From: Terracoccus luteus
GTDB taxonomy: Bacteria; Actinomycetota; Actinomycetes; Actinomycetales; Dermatophilaceae
Direction of reading: 5' to 3'
DNA: 64,000 nt
Assembly: GCF_003635045.1 (NCBI RefSeq)
Contig: NZ_RBXT01000001.1
Coordinates: forward strand, 3,658,001 to 3,722,000
A program made the translations under genes and the position numbers. Numbering within the stretch: the stretch's first letter is position 1; each line of letters opens with the position of its first letter. The notes beneath the pieces are model-generated. The model did not search any database, was not told the DNA's origin, and saw only the letters and a program-made list of their open reading frames with translations. Of the stretch, positions 33,567 through 42,422 are shown one piece after another.

Positions 33567-33683
33567 GTCGGTGCGGTCCCTGGTCGGTGGTGGCGGGTGG
33601 GTCACCACGACTGCGGGGTGGGGCCGGCGACCGTGTCGGCACGTCCAGTGTGCGCACACGCGCGCGACGGTGTCCAACAGGGC

Positions 33684-34967
33684 TCAGCGGTCGGCTTTCT
33701 CCTCGTCACCGTTCGACATTGGCCTCCGGCTGTCCGAGCCGCCGGGGCTGTCGGCCTTTCCGGCACCGTCCGGGTCGTCGTCGGAGTCAGCGTCGGCGTC
33801 GTCACGGGCGCCGTCCCCGGTCTGCAACGAAGCCAGCTCGGGGAGCAGCTCGTGCCGCTGGCGGAAGGTGTTCATGATGGCGAGCGCCACTGCGGCGACG
33901 GGGATCCCGATGAGCGCCCCGATGGGGCCGAAGAGCGCGGCCCCGGCGATGACGGAGCCGAGGGCGACGGCCGGGTGCACGTCCATCGTGCGGCGGCTGA
34001 TGCGCGGCGTGAAGACGTAGTTCTCGATCTGCTGGTAGACCGTGGCGAAGGCGGCGATCCACAGGGCGTTGATCGGCTTATCGAGCAGCGAGAAGAGCGC
34101 GGGCAGGGCCACGCCGATGTACGTGCCGACCGTCGGGATGAACTGGCCGACGATGCCGGCGAACACGCCGAGCGGCAGCCAGAACGGCACGTCGATGAAC
34201 CAGAAGAAGGCGACGTGGAAGGCCGCCGACAGCGTGGCGAGCAGCAGCTTGGAGATGACGTAGCCGCCGGTCTTCTCGACCGAGATAGTCCACACCGTGA
34301 CGAAGACGCGTTGGTAGCGCTGGGGCAGCCACGAGCCGATGGTCTGGCGCAGGCGCGGGCTGTCGGCGGAGAAGTAGAACGTGAAGACGAGGATGGTCAG
34401 CGAGTCGAAGACGAACGTGACGACCGATCCGAAGATCCCGAGGATGCCGCCGCCGTACCGTCCCGCGAGCTCGGCCAGCTTGTCGGGCGTGACCGACAGG
34501 GCCGACTGCATCTGGGCGATGTCGAACTTCGTGCCGAAGGTGTCGTTCACCCAGTCGACCGCCGTGGAGAACGTCCCCGGCAGCTGCGCCCCGAGCGCGC
34601 TGAGCTGGGAGACGAAGACCGCGCCGAAGAGCTCGGCGAGACCGGCGATGAGCAGCAGCAGGGCGATCATCGTCAGGCCGGTGGCGAGGCCCCGCTTGAC
34701 CTTGTGCCGCGAGAGCCAGAGCACGACGGGCTCCATCGCGATCGACAGCAGCCACGCGAGCAGCAGCAGGAACAGGAAGGGCCCGGTCGCGCTGAAGGCC
34801 CACATGAGGATCCACAGCAGGACGATCGAGGACAGGACGATGAGCACGGTGCGCCGCACGTTCTGGGAGGTGACGGCCACCCACTGCGGGTTGTCGTGCG
34901 AGCCGACGGGGCCCGACGGCCGTCCGGTGGGCTGGTCGGGTGTCTTTGACCTGCGCTCTGCCGTCAC
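33684..34967 (-). CDS. AI-2E family transporter (PerM-like)
   Basis: The protein has 427 residues with about eight membrane segments: two pairs near the N-terminus (VLIVLSSIVLLWILMWAF, FLFLLLLAWLLSIAM, MIALLLLIAGLAEL), a long soluble stretch, and the C-terminal set including the family-typical GVFAGIVGQFIPTVGTYIGVALP and PRISRRTMDVHPAVALGSVIAG. The last 50 residues are acidic and disordered. Members export various small molecules; the substrate cannot be inferred. The GTG start is 6 nt after a TAGGCT box, indicating a leaderless mRNA. Confidence 0.9.
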   Translation of the reverse strand: MTAERRSKTPDQPTGRPSGPVGSHDNPQWVAVTSQNVRRTVLIVLSSIVLLWILMWAFSATGPFLFLLLLAWLLSIAMEPVVLWLSRHKVKRGLATGLTMIALLLLIAGLAELFGAVFVSQLSALGAQLPGTFSTAVDWVNDTFGTKFDIAQMQSALSVTPDKLAELAGRYGGGILGIFGSVVTFVFDSLTILVFTFYFSADSPRLRQTIGSWLPQRYQRVFVTVWTISVEKTGGYVISKLLLATLSAAFHVAFFWFIDVPFWLPLGVFAGIVGQFIPTVGTYIGVALPALFSLLDKPINALWIAAFATVYQQIENYVFTPRISRRTMDVHPAVALGSVIAGAALFGPIGALIGIPVAAVALAIMNTFRQRHELLPELASLQTGDGARDDADADSDDDPDGAGKADSPGGSDSRRPMSNGDEEKADR

Positions 34968-34973
34968 CGTCGG

Positions 34974-34979
34974 AGCCTA
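34974..34979 (-). promoter_or_regulatory. Leaderless -10 box of the AI-2E transporter gene
   Basis: TAGGCT on the minus strand, 6 nt before the GTG at 34967, with no ribosome site. Confidence 0.5.
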
Positions 34980-35090
34980 GTGCTCACGTCGTCCTCCCTC
35001 GTCCACCCCGTCATACCCGTGCCCGACCGGAGTCGTCGGTGTGCGTCCGTCGTCGGGGCCGGTCTCGGCGCCCTCGCCGGGTGGCGCCGG

Positions 35091-36386
35091 TCAGCGTCGC
35101 GCGACCGGTACCTCGGCCTGCACCTCGCCCGCCTCGACCCCGATGCCGAGCGGGTCGGGGGAGGTGATGGCCTCCGGCCGCCAGCCCGCGCCCTTGACGT
35201 CGCCGACGGCCTCGTCGAGCAGGGCGAGCTGTTCCTCGAGGGGGGCGCGTCGGTCGTCGTTGACGTGGTCGAGCAGGTCCTCGAGGGCGGCGCGCAGCCG
35301 GCGGGAGACCTGCAGCGACCCGGCGCCCGACGTGCGCATCTCGTCGAAGCCGAGACGGACGAAGGCGGCCCAGTCCATCGACGGGATGACGACGCGGACC
35401 TGTCCCCGGTCGTCGCACTCGATGCCGTCGGGCAGCCGACGCCGGGCGAGCTGACGCAGCACGTCGTGGACGCGGTCGATGACCTGCACGGTGGTGGTGG
35501 GGTCGGCGTGCGGGCTCTCGCTTATCGCCTTCGTGCCCATGTCGACGAGCATGCGCAGGCCGTAGGCGACGTCCTGCTGGAGGCTGCGCTCGAGGGTGAG
35601 GTCGACGGCCTTGTGCAGCTTGTCGAGGTCGACGTCCGCGACGGTCATCCCCGCGAGGCGGACCAGGGGTGCGCCCGCCGGCACGAACTGGCCGATGGCA
35701 GGCACGAGCTGGAGGCGGCCGCCTGCCGCGCTGGCCACCTCGACGAGCGCCTCACGGTCGACGAGGCTGAGCACACCGGACGCGGACGCGGTCACGAGGT
35801 GGGGGTCGTCAGGCTCGTCGACGTCGAGCCGTTCGGTGTAGAGCTCGTCCATGAGGTCGCGGGTGTCCTTGCCGACGAGCTCGATGAGCGCCGACACCCG
35901 CAGCGAGCGTCCGATGTGGTGCACGTAGATGACGAGCACGACGATGTCGACCACGACGAGCAGGAACGTGACCGCCACCGACAGCCCGGGCACCACGGGG
36001 TCGTCGTCACTGACCTGCACCTCGCGCATGGAGAGCATCGCCTGCACGAAGGTGGCGACGAAGAGGCCGATGGCGTTCTGGCTGGGCCGGTCCTGCAGGA
36101 AGGTCTGCACGATGCGGGGCGAGAACTGCGCCATGGCGAGCTGCACGATCACCATCGTGATGGCGAGCACCGTCGCGACGAGGCTGATCATCGACGCCGC
36201 CACGGTGCCGAGGATCGCGAGCGCGGCGTCGGGGCCACCGATGAGCGTCTGCGGGATGAGCTCGAAGTCGAGGGCGCGGTCGGTGAACGTCGTCGCGACG
36301 TTGATGACGAGACCGACCACGGCGTAGAGCAGCGGGATGAACCACAACCCGCTCCGCAGGCTGCTCAGCACCTTGGTGAACTTCAT
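35091..36386 (-). CDS. DUF2254 membrane protein
   Basis: The protein has 431 residues. Four membrane segments lie in the first 165 residues (LWFIPLLYAVVGLVINVA, ILGTVAASMISLVATVLAITMVIVQ, AIGLFVATFVQAM, GLSVAVTFLLVVVDIVVLVIYV) and a large cytoplasmic part follows. QMAQFSPR-type sequence (here LAMAQFSPRIVQTFLQD) is the hallmark of DUF2254. Function unknown. The ATG at 36386 is preferred because the first membrane segment begins soon after; upstream in-frame codons encode Arg/Pro-rich sequence. Confidence 0.88.
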   Translation of the reverse strand: MKFTKVLSSLRSGLWFIPLLYAVVGLVINVATTFTDRALDFELIPQTLIGGPDAALAILGTVAASMISLVATVLAITMVIVQLAMAQFSPRIVQTFLQDRPSQNAIGLFVATFVQAMLSMREVQVSDDDPVVPGLSVAVTFLLVVVDIVVLVIYVHHIGRSLRVSALIELVGKDTRDLMDELYTERLDVDEPDDPHLVTASASGVLSLVDREALVEVASAAGGRLQLVPAIGQFVPAGAPLVRLAGMTVADVDLDKLHKAVDLTLERSLQQDVAYGLRMLVDMGTKAISESPHADPTTTVQVIDRVHDVLRQLARRRLPDGIECDDRGQVRVVIPSMDWAAFVRLGFDEMRTSGAGSLQVSRRLRAALEDLLDHVNDDRRAPLEEQLALLDEAVGDVKGAGWRPEAITSPDPLGIGVEAGEVQAEVPVARR

Positions 36387-36572
36387 GACGGCCCAACCCC
36401 TGACGACTCCGCGCGGGCTCGGCCCGCGTCGCGGGCGGCTGGCGGTCAGCGCCCGGGGGTCGTCACCGGCGAACCGGCTCCGACCTGTCGGGGCCCGTAC
36501 CCGCAAGGGGGCGCGTCCCGTCGGCCCCCGCGGGCCCGGCCCCGCGGCATCCGGCCCGTGCGGTGCCGTGGG

Positions 36573-36779
36573 TCAGGAGGCGCGCCGGCGCTCGCGGCGC
36601 TCGGCCTTCGCGGCGCGGTGGGCGTCGACGCGGGCCCGGTGGTCGGCCTCGAGCCGCATCTTCGGGTCGTTGTGCGACTCGAGCTGGGCCGGCCCGAAGA
36701 GGGTGAGGCCCGCGAGGCGCAGGCGGTACCAGAGGCGGTGGCCGATGGTGAGACGTGCGGGGCGTCGGGCTGCGCTCAT
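36573..36779 (-). CDS. Small basic protein divergent from ohrR-like gene
   Basis: A 68-residue protein with one weak hydrophobic stretch (LWYRLRLAGLTLFGPAQL) and a strongly charged helical end (DHRARVDAHRAAKAERRERR). It resembles short conserved hypothetical proteins of actinobacteria, but I cannot name a family. The ATG at 36779 lies 17 nt from the palindrome that also serves the MarR gene, so it may belong to the same regulon. Confidence 0.6.
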   Translation of the reverse strand: MSAARRPARLTIGHRLWYRLRLAGLTLFGPAQLESHNDPKMRLEADHRARVDAHRAAKAERRERRRAS

Positions 36780-36796
36780 GGGTTCCGTCCTGATCG

Positions 36797-36808
36797 TTAG
36801 TGCACTAA
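36797..36808. promoter_or_regulatory. MarR/OhrR operator palindrome
   Basis: TTAGTGCACTAA is a perfect 12-bp palindrome (CGTTAGTGCACTAATG in context) centred between the small basic gene and the MarR-family gene. Its AT-rich make-up stands out from the surroundings. Position and symmetry suit an autoregulatory OhrR-type site. Confidence 0.8.
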
Positions 36809-36834
36809 TGGTCAGGGTACTCCATGATGGGACC

Positions 36835-37371
36835 ATGGCGAGAGCGAGCAGCAGCACGGATGCCGTCGGGGCGACCGCCGACCCGGACGTGACTGTGAAC
36901 GTGTCCGAGGACGTGGCCGACGTGACGGGCGACGCGGGCGAGGACCTGCTCAAGCTCGACCAGCAGGTGTGCTTCGCGCTCGCGGTGGCCGCCCGCAACG
37001 TCATCGGCCTCTACCGACCGATCCTCGAGCCGATGGGCCTGACCCATCCGCAGTACCTCGTCATGCTCGCCCTGTGGGAGCGCTCGCCCCGCCAGCTGCG
37101 CGAGGTCGCGTCGGCGCTCAGCCTCGAGCCGGCCACCCTGTCGCCCGTCGTGCGCCGGCTCGAGGCGCAGGGCCTGCTCACCCGGGCCCGCCGTCCCGAC
37201 GACGAGCGCTCGCTCGACATCGGCCTGACCGCCGAGGGGCGGCGACTGCGCGACCGGGCCCTCGAGGTGCCGCCCCAGGTGATGGACCGCCTCGGCATGG
37301 GGGTGTCCGACCTGCGCGAGCTGCACACGGCCCTGACCCGCGTCATCGCGGCGACGGCCACCGAGGGCTGA
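36835..37371 (+). CDS. OhrR-like MarR-family peroxide-sensing regulator
   Basis: The protein has 178 residues. After a 35-residue acidic tail the MarR domain starts with LLKLDQQVCFALAVAARNVI; the Cys46 in QVCFAL is placed as the reactive Cys of OhrR proteins. GLTHPQYLVMLALWE and the wing RRPDDERSLDIGLTAEGRRL are also typical. It probably represses its own gene and partner genes until oxidised by organic hydroperoxide. No ohr gene is visible in the window, which is unusual because the two are often neighbours. Confidence 0.85.
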   Translation: MARASSSTDAVGATADPDVTVNVSEDVADVTGDAGEDLLKLDQQVCFALAVAARNVIGLYRPILEPMGLTHPQYLVMLALWERSPRQLREVASALSLEPATLSPVVRRLEAQGLLTRARRPDDERSLDIGLTAEGRRLRDRALEVPPQVMDRLGMGVSDLRELHTALTRVIAATATEG

Positions 37372-37398
37372 GCCGCCGGGTCAGCGGGGTCAGCCGGG

Positions 37399-38382
37399 TC
37401 AGCCGCGCCGCGACCACTCCGGGTCGACGACGGACGGCGCTGCCGGGTCGGCCCCCACGGCCGCACCGTCGTGGTCCTCGTCGAAGGGTGTGAGCGCCCG
37501 TTCGACGGCCGCGCGGAGCGGGGTGGGCCGCTCCGGCGCGAGGCCGAGCCGGGACGCGCGGTCGTCACCGGCCACCATGTCGTGACGCAGGCTGGCCATG
37601 AGCGACTCGACGGTCTGGGTCGGGACGTCCGTCAGCTGGCCGGCCAGCCACCCGGCGAGGGACTCGGGCAGCGCCGGCAGCGGCACCTGCACCCGGCGGA
37701 GGCCGGCGACGTCGGAGAACACCTGCAGCAGCTCGGGGTAGGTCACGCGGTCGGGGCCCGCCACGTCGACGTGGCCGACCACGTCGCCACGCTCGACGGC
37801 CTCGCCGAGGTGGTGCACGGCATCCGAGACGGCGACCGGCTGCACGACCGTCGCCCGCATCCACTCGGGGATGCCCTGCACGAGGGGCAGCCGCTGCGAG
37901 AGCTGACGGATGATCTCGAAGCTCGTCGAGCCCGAGCCGACCACGACGGCCGCGCGCAGCGAGAGGGCGGTCGCGTCGCCGTCGGCGAGGATGCGCTCGA
38001 CCTCGAGCCGAGAGGCGATGTGCTCGGACAGCTCGCTCTCGGGCACGTCGGGCACGATGCCGGAGAGGTAGACGACGCGGCCGACCCCGTTCTGCGACAT
38101 GGCCGCCCGCACGTTCTCGGCCGCCTCGCGGTCGGTCTGGCGGAAGTCCGTCTCCGACAGCCCGTGCACGAGGTAGACGACGGCGTCGACGCCGGAGACG
38201 ACCTCGAGGGCCTGCCGGGGCTGCAGCACGTCGAGGCGCCGCCACTCGACGCGGTCGCTCCACGGCGTCGGGCGTGGCGTCTCGCTCGTGTGCGTCGCCA
38301 CCACCTCGTGGCCACGTCCGAGCAGCTCGGGCACGGTGCGCGAACCGATGTAGCCGGTGGCGCCGGTCACGAGCACCTTCAC
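37399..38382 (-). CDS. NAD(P)H-binding SDR-like protein
   Basis: A 327-residue Rossmann-fold protein of the atypical/extended SDR kind. It has the nucleotide motif VTGATGYIGSRTVPELLGRGHEV, then WRRLDVLQP, VYLVHGLSETDF, RVVYLSGIVPD and RAAVVVGSGSTSFEII. The usual Tyr-x-x-x-Lys pair is not seen, so a classic oxidoreductase role is doubtful. The GTG at 38382 is selected because GGAGGAG stands 7 nt before it; the ATG six nt upstream would lie inside that ribosome site. It is paralogous to the N-terminal half of the protein at 53093-54514. Confidence 0.85.
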   Translation of the reverse strand: MKVLVTGATGYIGSRTVPELLGRGHEVVATHTSETPRPTPWSDRVEWRRLDVLQPRQALEVVSGVDAVVYLVHGLSETDFRQTDREAAENVRAAMSQNGVGRVVYLSGIVPDVPESELSEHIASRLEVERILADGDATALSLRAAVVVGSGSTSFEIIRQLSQRLPLVQGIPEWMRATVVQPVAVSDAVHHLGEAVERGDVVGHVDVAGPDRVTYPELLQVFSDVAGLRRVQVPLPALPESLAGWLAGQLTDVPTQTVESLMASLRHDMVAGDDRASRLGLAPERPTPLRAAVERALTPFDEDHDGAAVGADPAAPSVVDPEWSRRG

Positions 38383-38546
38383 GAGCATCTCCTCCGTCGG
38401 GACGGCCCGTGGAGGGCCTGTCCACCCGCTCGTACCCGCGGGCGGGCTCCCGCGGCGCAAGCGACCCGGCATCCCGGATGCCGTCATGGCGGGGTCAGCG
38501 TCGGCGGGCCCGGTTCGCGGCGTGTCGCGTCGGGTACCCACAGACC

Positions 38547-40277
38547 ATGACGACCGTTGCCGAGCTCATCGTGACCGCCCTCGCCGACGCCGGGGTGAAG
38601 CAGGTCTGGGGCGTCGTCGGTGACGCCCTCAACCCGGTGACCGACGCCATCCGCCGCGACGACCGCATCGAGTGGGTCGGTGTGCGCCACGAAGAGGTCG
38701 CGGCCTTCGCCGTCAGCGCCCAGGCCCAGCTGACGGGCACGATCGGCGTCTGCATGGGCACCGTCGGCCCGGGCTCGATCCACCTGCTCAACGGCCTCTA
38801 CGACGCGAAGAAGTCGCACGCCCCGGTGCTCGCCATCTGCGGCCAGGTCCCGACGCAGGAGATCGGCACCGACTTCTTCCAGGAGGTCGACAACGACCAT
38901 CTCTTCGCCGACGTCGCGGTGTTCGCCGAGACGCTGACCTCGCCGGTGCAGCTGCCGCAGCTGCTCGAGCAGGCCGTCAACGCCGCCTACGCCCAGCACG
39001 GGGTGGCGGTGCTCACCCTGCCCGGCGACGTCGGCGACCTCGAGGTCGACCCGGACGTCGCCACCCCGCGCTTCGCCCCCGCGGCCGAGCCGGCCCCGGC
39101 CTCGATGGCCGAGGTGACCGCCGCCGCCGAGGTGCTCACCGACGGGCGGCCGGTGACGCTGCTCGTCGGCTGCGGCGCCCGCGACGCCCGCCACGAGATC
39201 CTCGAGCTGGCCGACCTGCTCGCCGCGCCGATGGTGCTCACCCTCAAGGCGAAGGAGGGGCTCGAGCAGAAGAACCCCTACGAGGTGGGCCAGTCCGGCC
39301 TCATCGGCAACCCGGCCGCGGCGAAGGCGCTCGACGACAGCAAGGTCCTCTTCCTCGTCGGCACCGACTTCCCCTACCGCGACTGGATCCCGACCGGCAA
39401 GACCGTCGTGCAGCTCGACGCCCGCGGCGAGCACATCGGGCGGCGCACGAGCGTCGACCACGCCCTCGTCGGCGATGCCGCGACCACGCTCGAGCTGCTG
39501 CTGCAGCGGGTGCGCCGCCACGGCCGCCGCAAGGACCGCTCGCACCTGGACGATGCCGTCGAGTCCTACCGCTCGTGGCAGGAACGTCAACAGTCGCTGC
39601 TCGACCCGGGCCACGACTCGACCCTGCTCGGGCGGGCCCGCGCCGTCTTCGACAACCCCGACAGCCGCATCCGTCCCGAGGCGCTCGCGGCCGCCGTCGA
39701 CCGCGCCGCCCCCGACGACACGGTCTTCACCGCCGACACGGGCATGTCGACGGCGTGGCTGTCGCGCTTCGTGACGATGCGCGGCGGCCGCCGCCTCCTC
39801 GGCTCGTTCAACCTCGGCTCGATGGCCAACGCCCTGCCGATGGCCCTGGGTGCGCAGGCGCTCGACCGCTCGCGCCCGGTCGTGTCGTTCAGCGGCGACG
39901 GCGGGCTCATGATGCTGCTCGGCGACCTGCGCACCGCCGTGACCTACCAGCTGCCCGTGCGCGTCGTCGTCTTCGACAACGGCAGCCTCGGCATGGTCAA
40001 GCTCGAGCAGGAGCAGGGTGGGCTGCCGGAGTTCGGCACCACCCTCGACAACCCCGACATCGCCGCGGTCGCCGCCGCCCTCGGCCTGCCGAGCCGTCGG
40101 GTCACCGAGAACGACGAGCTCGAGGATGCCGTGCAGTGGGCCTTCGGGGTCGACGGTCCCGTCCTGCTCGACGTCGTCACCAACCCCGACGAGGTGGCCG
40201 TGCCACCCCAGCCCACGCTGTCGCAGGCGTGGGGCTTCGCCATCGCGAAGAGCAAGGAGGTCATCGAGAGCCGGTGA
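38547..40277 (+). CDS. poxB: Pyruvate dehydrogenase (quinone)/pyruvate oxidase, ThDP enzyme
   Basis: The protein has 576 residues. The N-terminal ThDP part holds the catalytic Glu in VRHEEVAAFAV and the sequence MGTVGPGSIHLLNGLYDAKK; the central FAD-type domain follows; the C-terminal Mg-ThDP motif runs from SGDGGLMMLLGDL to VVFDNGSLGM. This pattern fits PoxB, a membrane-associated enzyme that makes acetate and CO2 from pyruvate and passes electrons to quinone, better than acetolactate synthase. It is divergent from the SDR gene with a 164-nt gap. Confidence 0.88.
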   Translation: MTTVAELIVTALADAGVKQVWGVVGDALNPVTDAIRRDDRIEWVGVRHEEVAAFAVSAQAQLTGTIGVCMGTVGPGSIHLLNGLYDAKKSHAPVLAICGQVPTQEIGTDFFQEVDNDHLFADVAVFAETLTSPVQLPQLLEQAVNAAYAQHGVAVLTLPGDVGDLEVDPDVATPRFAPAAEPAPASMAEVTAAAEVLTDGRPVTLLVGCGARDARHEILELADLLAAPMVLTLKAKEGLEQKNPYEVGQSGLIGNPAAAKALDDSKVLFLVGTDFPYRDWIPTGKTVVQLDARGEHIGRRTSVDHALVGDAATTLELLLQRVRRHGRRKDRSHLDDAVESYRSWQERQQSLLDPGHDSTLLGRARAVFDNPDSRIRPEALAAAVDRAAPDDTVFTADTGMSTAWLSRFVTMRGGRRLLGSFNLGSMANALPMALGAQALDRSRPVVSFSGDGGLMMLLGDLRTAVTYQLPVRVVVFDNGSLGMVKLEQEQGGLPEFGTTLDNPDIAAVAAALGLPSRRVTENDELEDAVQWAFGVDGPVLLDVVTNPDEVAVPPQPTLSQAWGFAIAKSKEVIESR

Positions 40278-40325
40278 CCGTGGACCGGCCGGGTGCTCGT
40301 GAGCCGGTCGGGATACAACTGGGTC

Positions 40326-41327
40326 ATGGGGAGCCTGCTCGTCGCGGTCGCGCTGCTCGGGGTGTTCTGGGTCTCCTGGCGCCGCGAGCCCCGTCGGCTG
40401 CGCCTCGGCGTCTACCTCGTGCTGGCCGCCTGGTTCGCCCTTGGCGCGCTGCTGCAGCTGACGCGCGACCTCTGGCCCACCGACGGCGTCTGGGCGTTGC
40501 TGCCCCTGCTGCCGGTCCCGCTCACCGTGCTCGCCCTGGCCGGTTTCCTCGTCGCGAACGGCCTGACGATGGTGCGCAAGGAGGGCCGGAGCCTCGGCAA
40601 CCTCCTCTCGCTCGTCGTCGGGGTGGCCCTGGTGGCCGCGCCCGTCGTCGCGATCGTGCTGCTGCGCACCCACGACGGGCCGTTCATCGCGGTGGCGGTC
40701 TTCGCCTTCTTCGTCTGCGTGCAGCTCGGGGCCAGCTTCGCCGCGTTCCTCGCCTACACGCTCGCCTACCGTCGCGTCCGACCCGGTGACGCCGATGCTG
40801 CCGCCGTCGTCGTGCTGGGCTCGGGTCTCGTGCGGGGGCAGGTGCCGCGCCTGCTGGCCGGTCGCCTCGACCGGGCGGTGACGGAGTGGCGGCGCCTGCG
40901 CGCCCTCGGGTTCTCGACGCCGCTCGTACCGTCGGGCGGTCAGGGTCCGGACGAGCCGCGGGCCGAGGGCGACGCGATGGGCGACTACCTCACCGACCGC
41001 GGCATCCCGGCATCCGACGTCGTCGTCGAGGACGCCGCCCGCACGACGGAGGAGAACCTCGAGCTGTCAGTCGCACTGCTGCGTGACCGGGGGCGCGAGG
41101 GCCGCCTCACCGTCGTGACGAGCGGCTACCACGCCCCCCGCGCCGCGCTCATCTCGCGCCGGCTCGGGATGGACGCCGTCGTGCTCGGCGCGCCCACCGC
41201 GCGGTACTTCGTGCCGAGCGCCTACCTGCGCGAGTTCGTGGCCGTGCTGACCTACCACCCGTGGCTGCACCTGCTGCTCGTCGCACCGTCGGCCGCCTTC
41301 GCAGTCCTGCTCGCCCGCGCCTACTGA
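40326..41327 (+). CDS. YdcF-like membrane protein (DUF218)
   Basis: The protein has 333 residues. Five membrane segments occupy residues 1-155. The DUF218 domain follows with AVVVLGSGLVRGQVPRLLAGRLDRA, LVPSGGQGPDEPRAEGDAM, VVEDAARTTEENLELSV and VTSGYHAPRAALISRRLG, all in the expected order, and a last membrane segment closes the protein. Such proteins are linked to envelope sugar metabolism in some bacteria, but the reaction is not known. Its TGA overlaps the ATG of the acetyltransferase gene. Confidence 0.87.
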   Translation: MGSLLVAVALLGVFWVSWRREPRRLRLGVYLVLAAWFALGALLQLTRDLWPTDGVWALLPLLPVPLTVLALAGFLVANGLTMVRKEGRSLGNLLSLVVGVALVAAPVVAIVLLRTHDGPFIAVAVFAFFVCVQLGASFAAFLAYTLAYRRVRPGDADAAAVVVLGSGLVRGQVPRLLAGRLDRAVTEWRRLRALGFSTPLVPSGGQGPDEPRAEGDAMGDYLTDRGIPASDVVVEDAARTTEENLELSVALLRDRGREGRLTVVTSGYHAPRAALISRRLGMDAVVLGAPTARYFVPSAYLREFVAVLTYHPWLHLLLVAPSAAFAVLLARAY

Positions 41328-41902
41328 TGTCACGACCGGAGCCCAGCGCCTCGTCGGCGGTGGGGGATGTCGGGGTCGGCATCCGCCACGCCCGGGCCGA
41401 CGAGCTGCCGGCCCTGGCCCGCCTGGAGCGTAAGGCCGACCGGGCCTTCGCCTCGGTCGGGCTCACCGTCGTCTCCCGGGCCCCGGCACCCTCGCCGCAG
41501 GAGTACGAACCGGCCCTGACCGCGGGCCGGCTGCTCGTCGCCGTGGCCGACGGTGGTGCGGTCGCGGGCTTCGTGCGCATCGACATCGTCGACGGGACGG
41601 CGCACCTGCACCAGGTGAGCGTGGCGCCCCGGCACGGCGGTCGGGGGCTGGGTCGTGCACTGGTGGCCGCGGCCGAGAGGTGGGCGGTGCGCCACGGGCA
41701 CCGGCGTCTGACGCTGACGACCTACCGGGACGTCCCGTGGAACGGGCCCTTCTACGCGCGCCTCGGCTACGTCGTGCTGCAGCCCGACGCGCTCGGTCCC
41801 GGGCTGCGGGCCCTGCGTGACCGCGAGCGCGCCGACGGCCTCGAGGTGCGTCCCCGGCAGGCGATGGTCAAGGAGCTCGACGTCCCCGGCGGGCCGAGCT
41901 GA
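41327..41902 (+). CDS. GNAT-family N-acetyltransferase
   Basis: The protein has 191 residues. The acetyl-CoA motif A reads VSVAPRHGGRGLGRALVAAAERWA (about 103-126), followed by LTLTTYRDVPWNGPFYARLGY (motif B). The substrate is unknown. The ATG overlaps the stop of the DUF218 gene, so the two are coupled. A short GC hairpin follows the stop. Confidence 0.9.
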   Translation: MSRPEPSASSAVGDVGVGIRHARADELPALARLERKADRAFASVGLTVVSRAPAPSPQEYEPALTAGRLLVAVADGGAVAGFVRIDIVDGTAHLHQVSVAPRHGGRGLGRALVAAAERWAVRHGHRRLTLTTYRDVPWNGPFYARLGYVVLQPDALGPGLRALRDRERADGLEVRPRQAMVKELDVPGGPS

Positions 41903-41906
41903 CGGT

Positions 41907-41983
41907 CGGCCCTTCTTCGGGCCGTGGCGCGGTTTCGGACGCCGGTGGATGCCGGGTGGTGTCTCTTTTCGGGCCGTGGCGCG
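41907..41983. repeat. Hairpin and 16-bp direct repeat between convergent genes
   Basis: CGGCCC-TTCTTC-GGGCCG (41907-41924) forms a hairpin just after the GNAT stop. TTCGGGCCGTGGCGCG occurs at 41916-41931 and again at 41968-41983, the second copy ending next to the stop codon of the convergent SRPBCC gene. Likely a terminator region; no T-run. Confidence 0.7.
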
Positions 41984-41984
41984 C

Positions 41985-42419
41985 TCAGGGGCGGGCGGGG
42001 ATGCCGTCCGCCGCCTCGAGGAGGTCGCGCAGCCGGGCGAGGTCGGTGGCCACCTGGGCGGCGTCCCGGTCGAACTCGTCGTCGGTGAGGCCCTGACGAC
42101 GCACCGTGAAGACGACCTCCGCACCGTCCGGGTGGGACAGCACCCGCATCGGGTTGGTCACGACCGTGCCGTCGGGGAGAATCACGTCGTGGTCGAGCAC
42201 GCCGAGGTCGTTGCGCGGCACGAACCGCACCGTCACCGTCCCCATCGGGGAGTCGACGACCAGCACGTCTCCCTCGCGGTGCACGGCCGCGCGGGCCAGC
42301 CCGGCCGCCCACTCGGGCAGGTGGTCGGGGTCGACGGCGTACGCGTAGACCTCCGCGGGTGGCCGGCGCACGACCTGCGCGACGTGACGGCTGGAGTCGT
42401 CCGACTGCTTTGTCGCCAC
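41985..42419 (-). CDS. SRPBCC (START-like) family protein
   Basis: A 144-residue single-domain protein. The SRPBCC pattern is VVRRPPAEVYAYAVDPDHLPEWAAGL at the front and PDGAEVVFTVRRQGLTDDEFDRDA near the end. Such proteins bind hydrophobic ligands in a deep cavity; the ligand is unknown. It lies 3 nt downstream of the B12-binding gene and is probably co-transcribed with it, which might hint at a shared light or cobalamin response. Confidence 0.85.
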   Translation of the reverse strand: MATKQSDDSSRHVAQVVRRPPAEVYAYAVDPDHLPEWAAGLARAAVHREGDVLVVDSPMGTVTVRFVPRNDLGVLDHDVILPDGTVVTNPMRVLSHPDGAEVVFTVRRQGLTDDEFDRDAAQVATDLARLRDLLEAADGIPARP

Positions 42420-42422
42420 GGC

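Noticed and set aside
36384-36572. Upstream extension of the DUF2254 protein to a GTG at 36506
   Set aside because: The added 40 residues are Arg/Pro/Gly-rich and lie before the conserved start of the first membrane segment; ATG 36386 has a better context.
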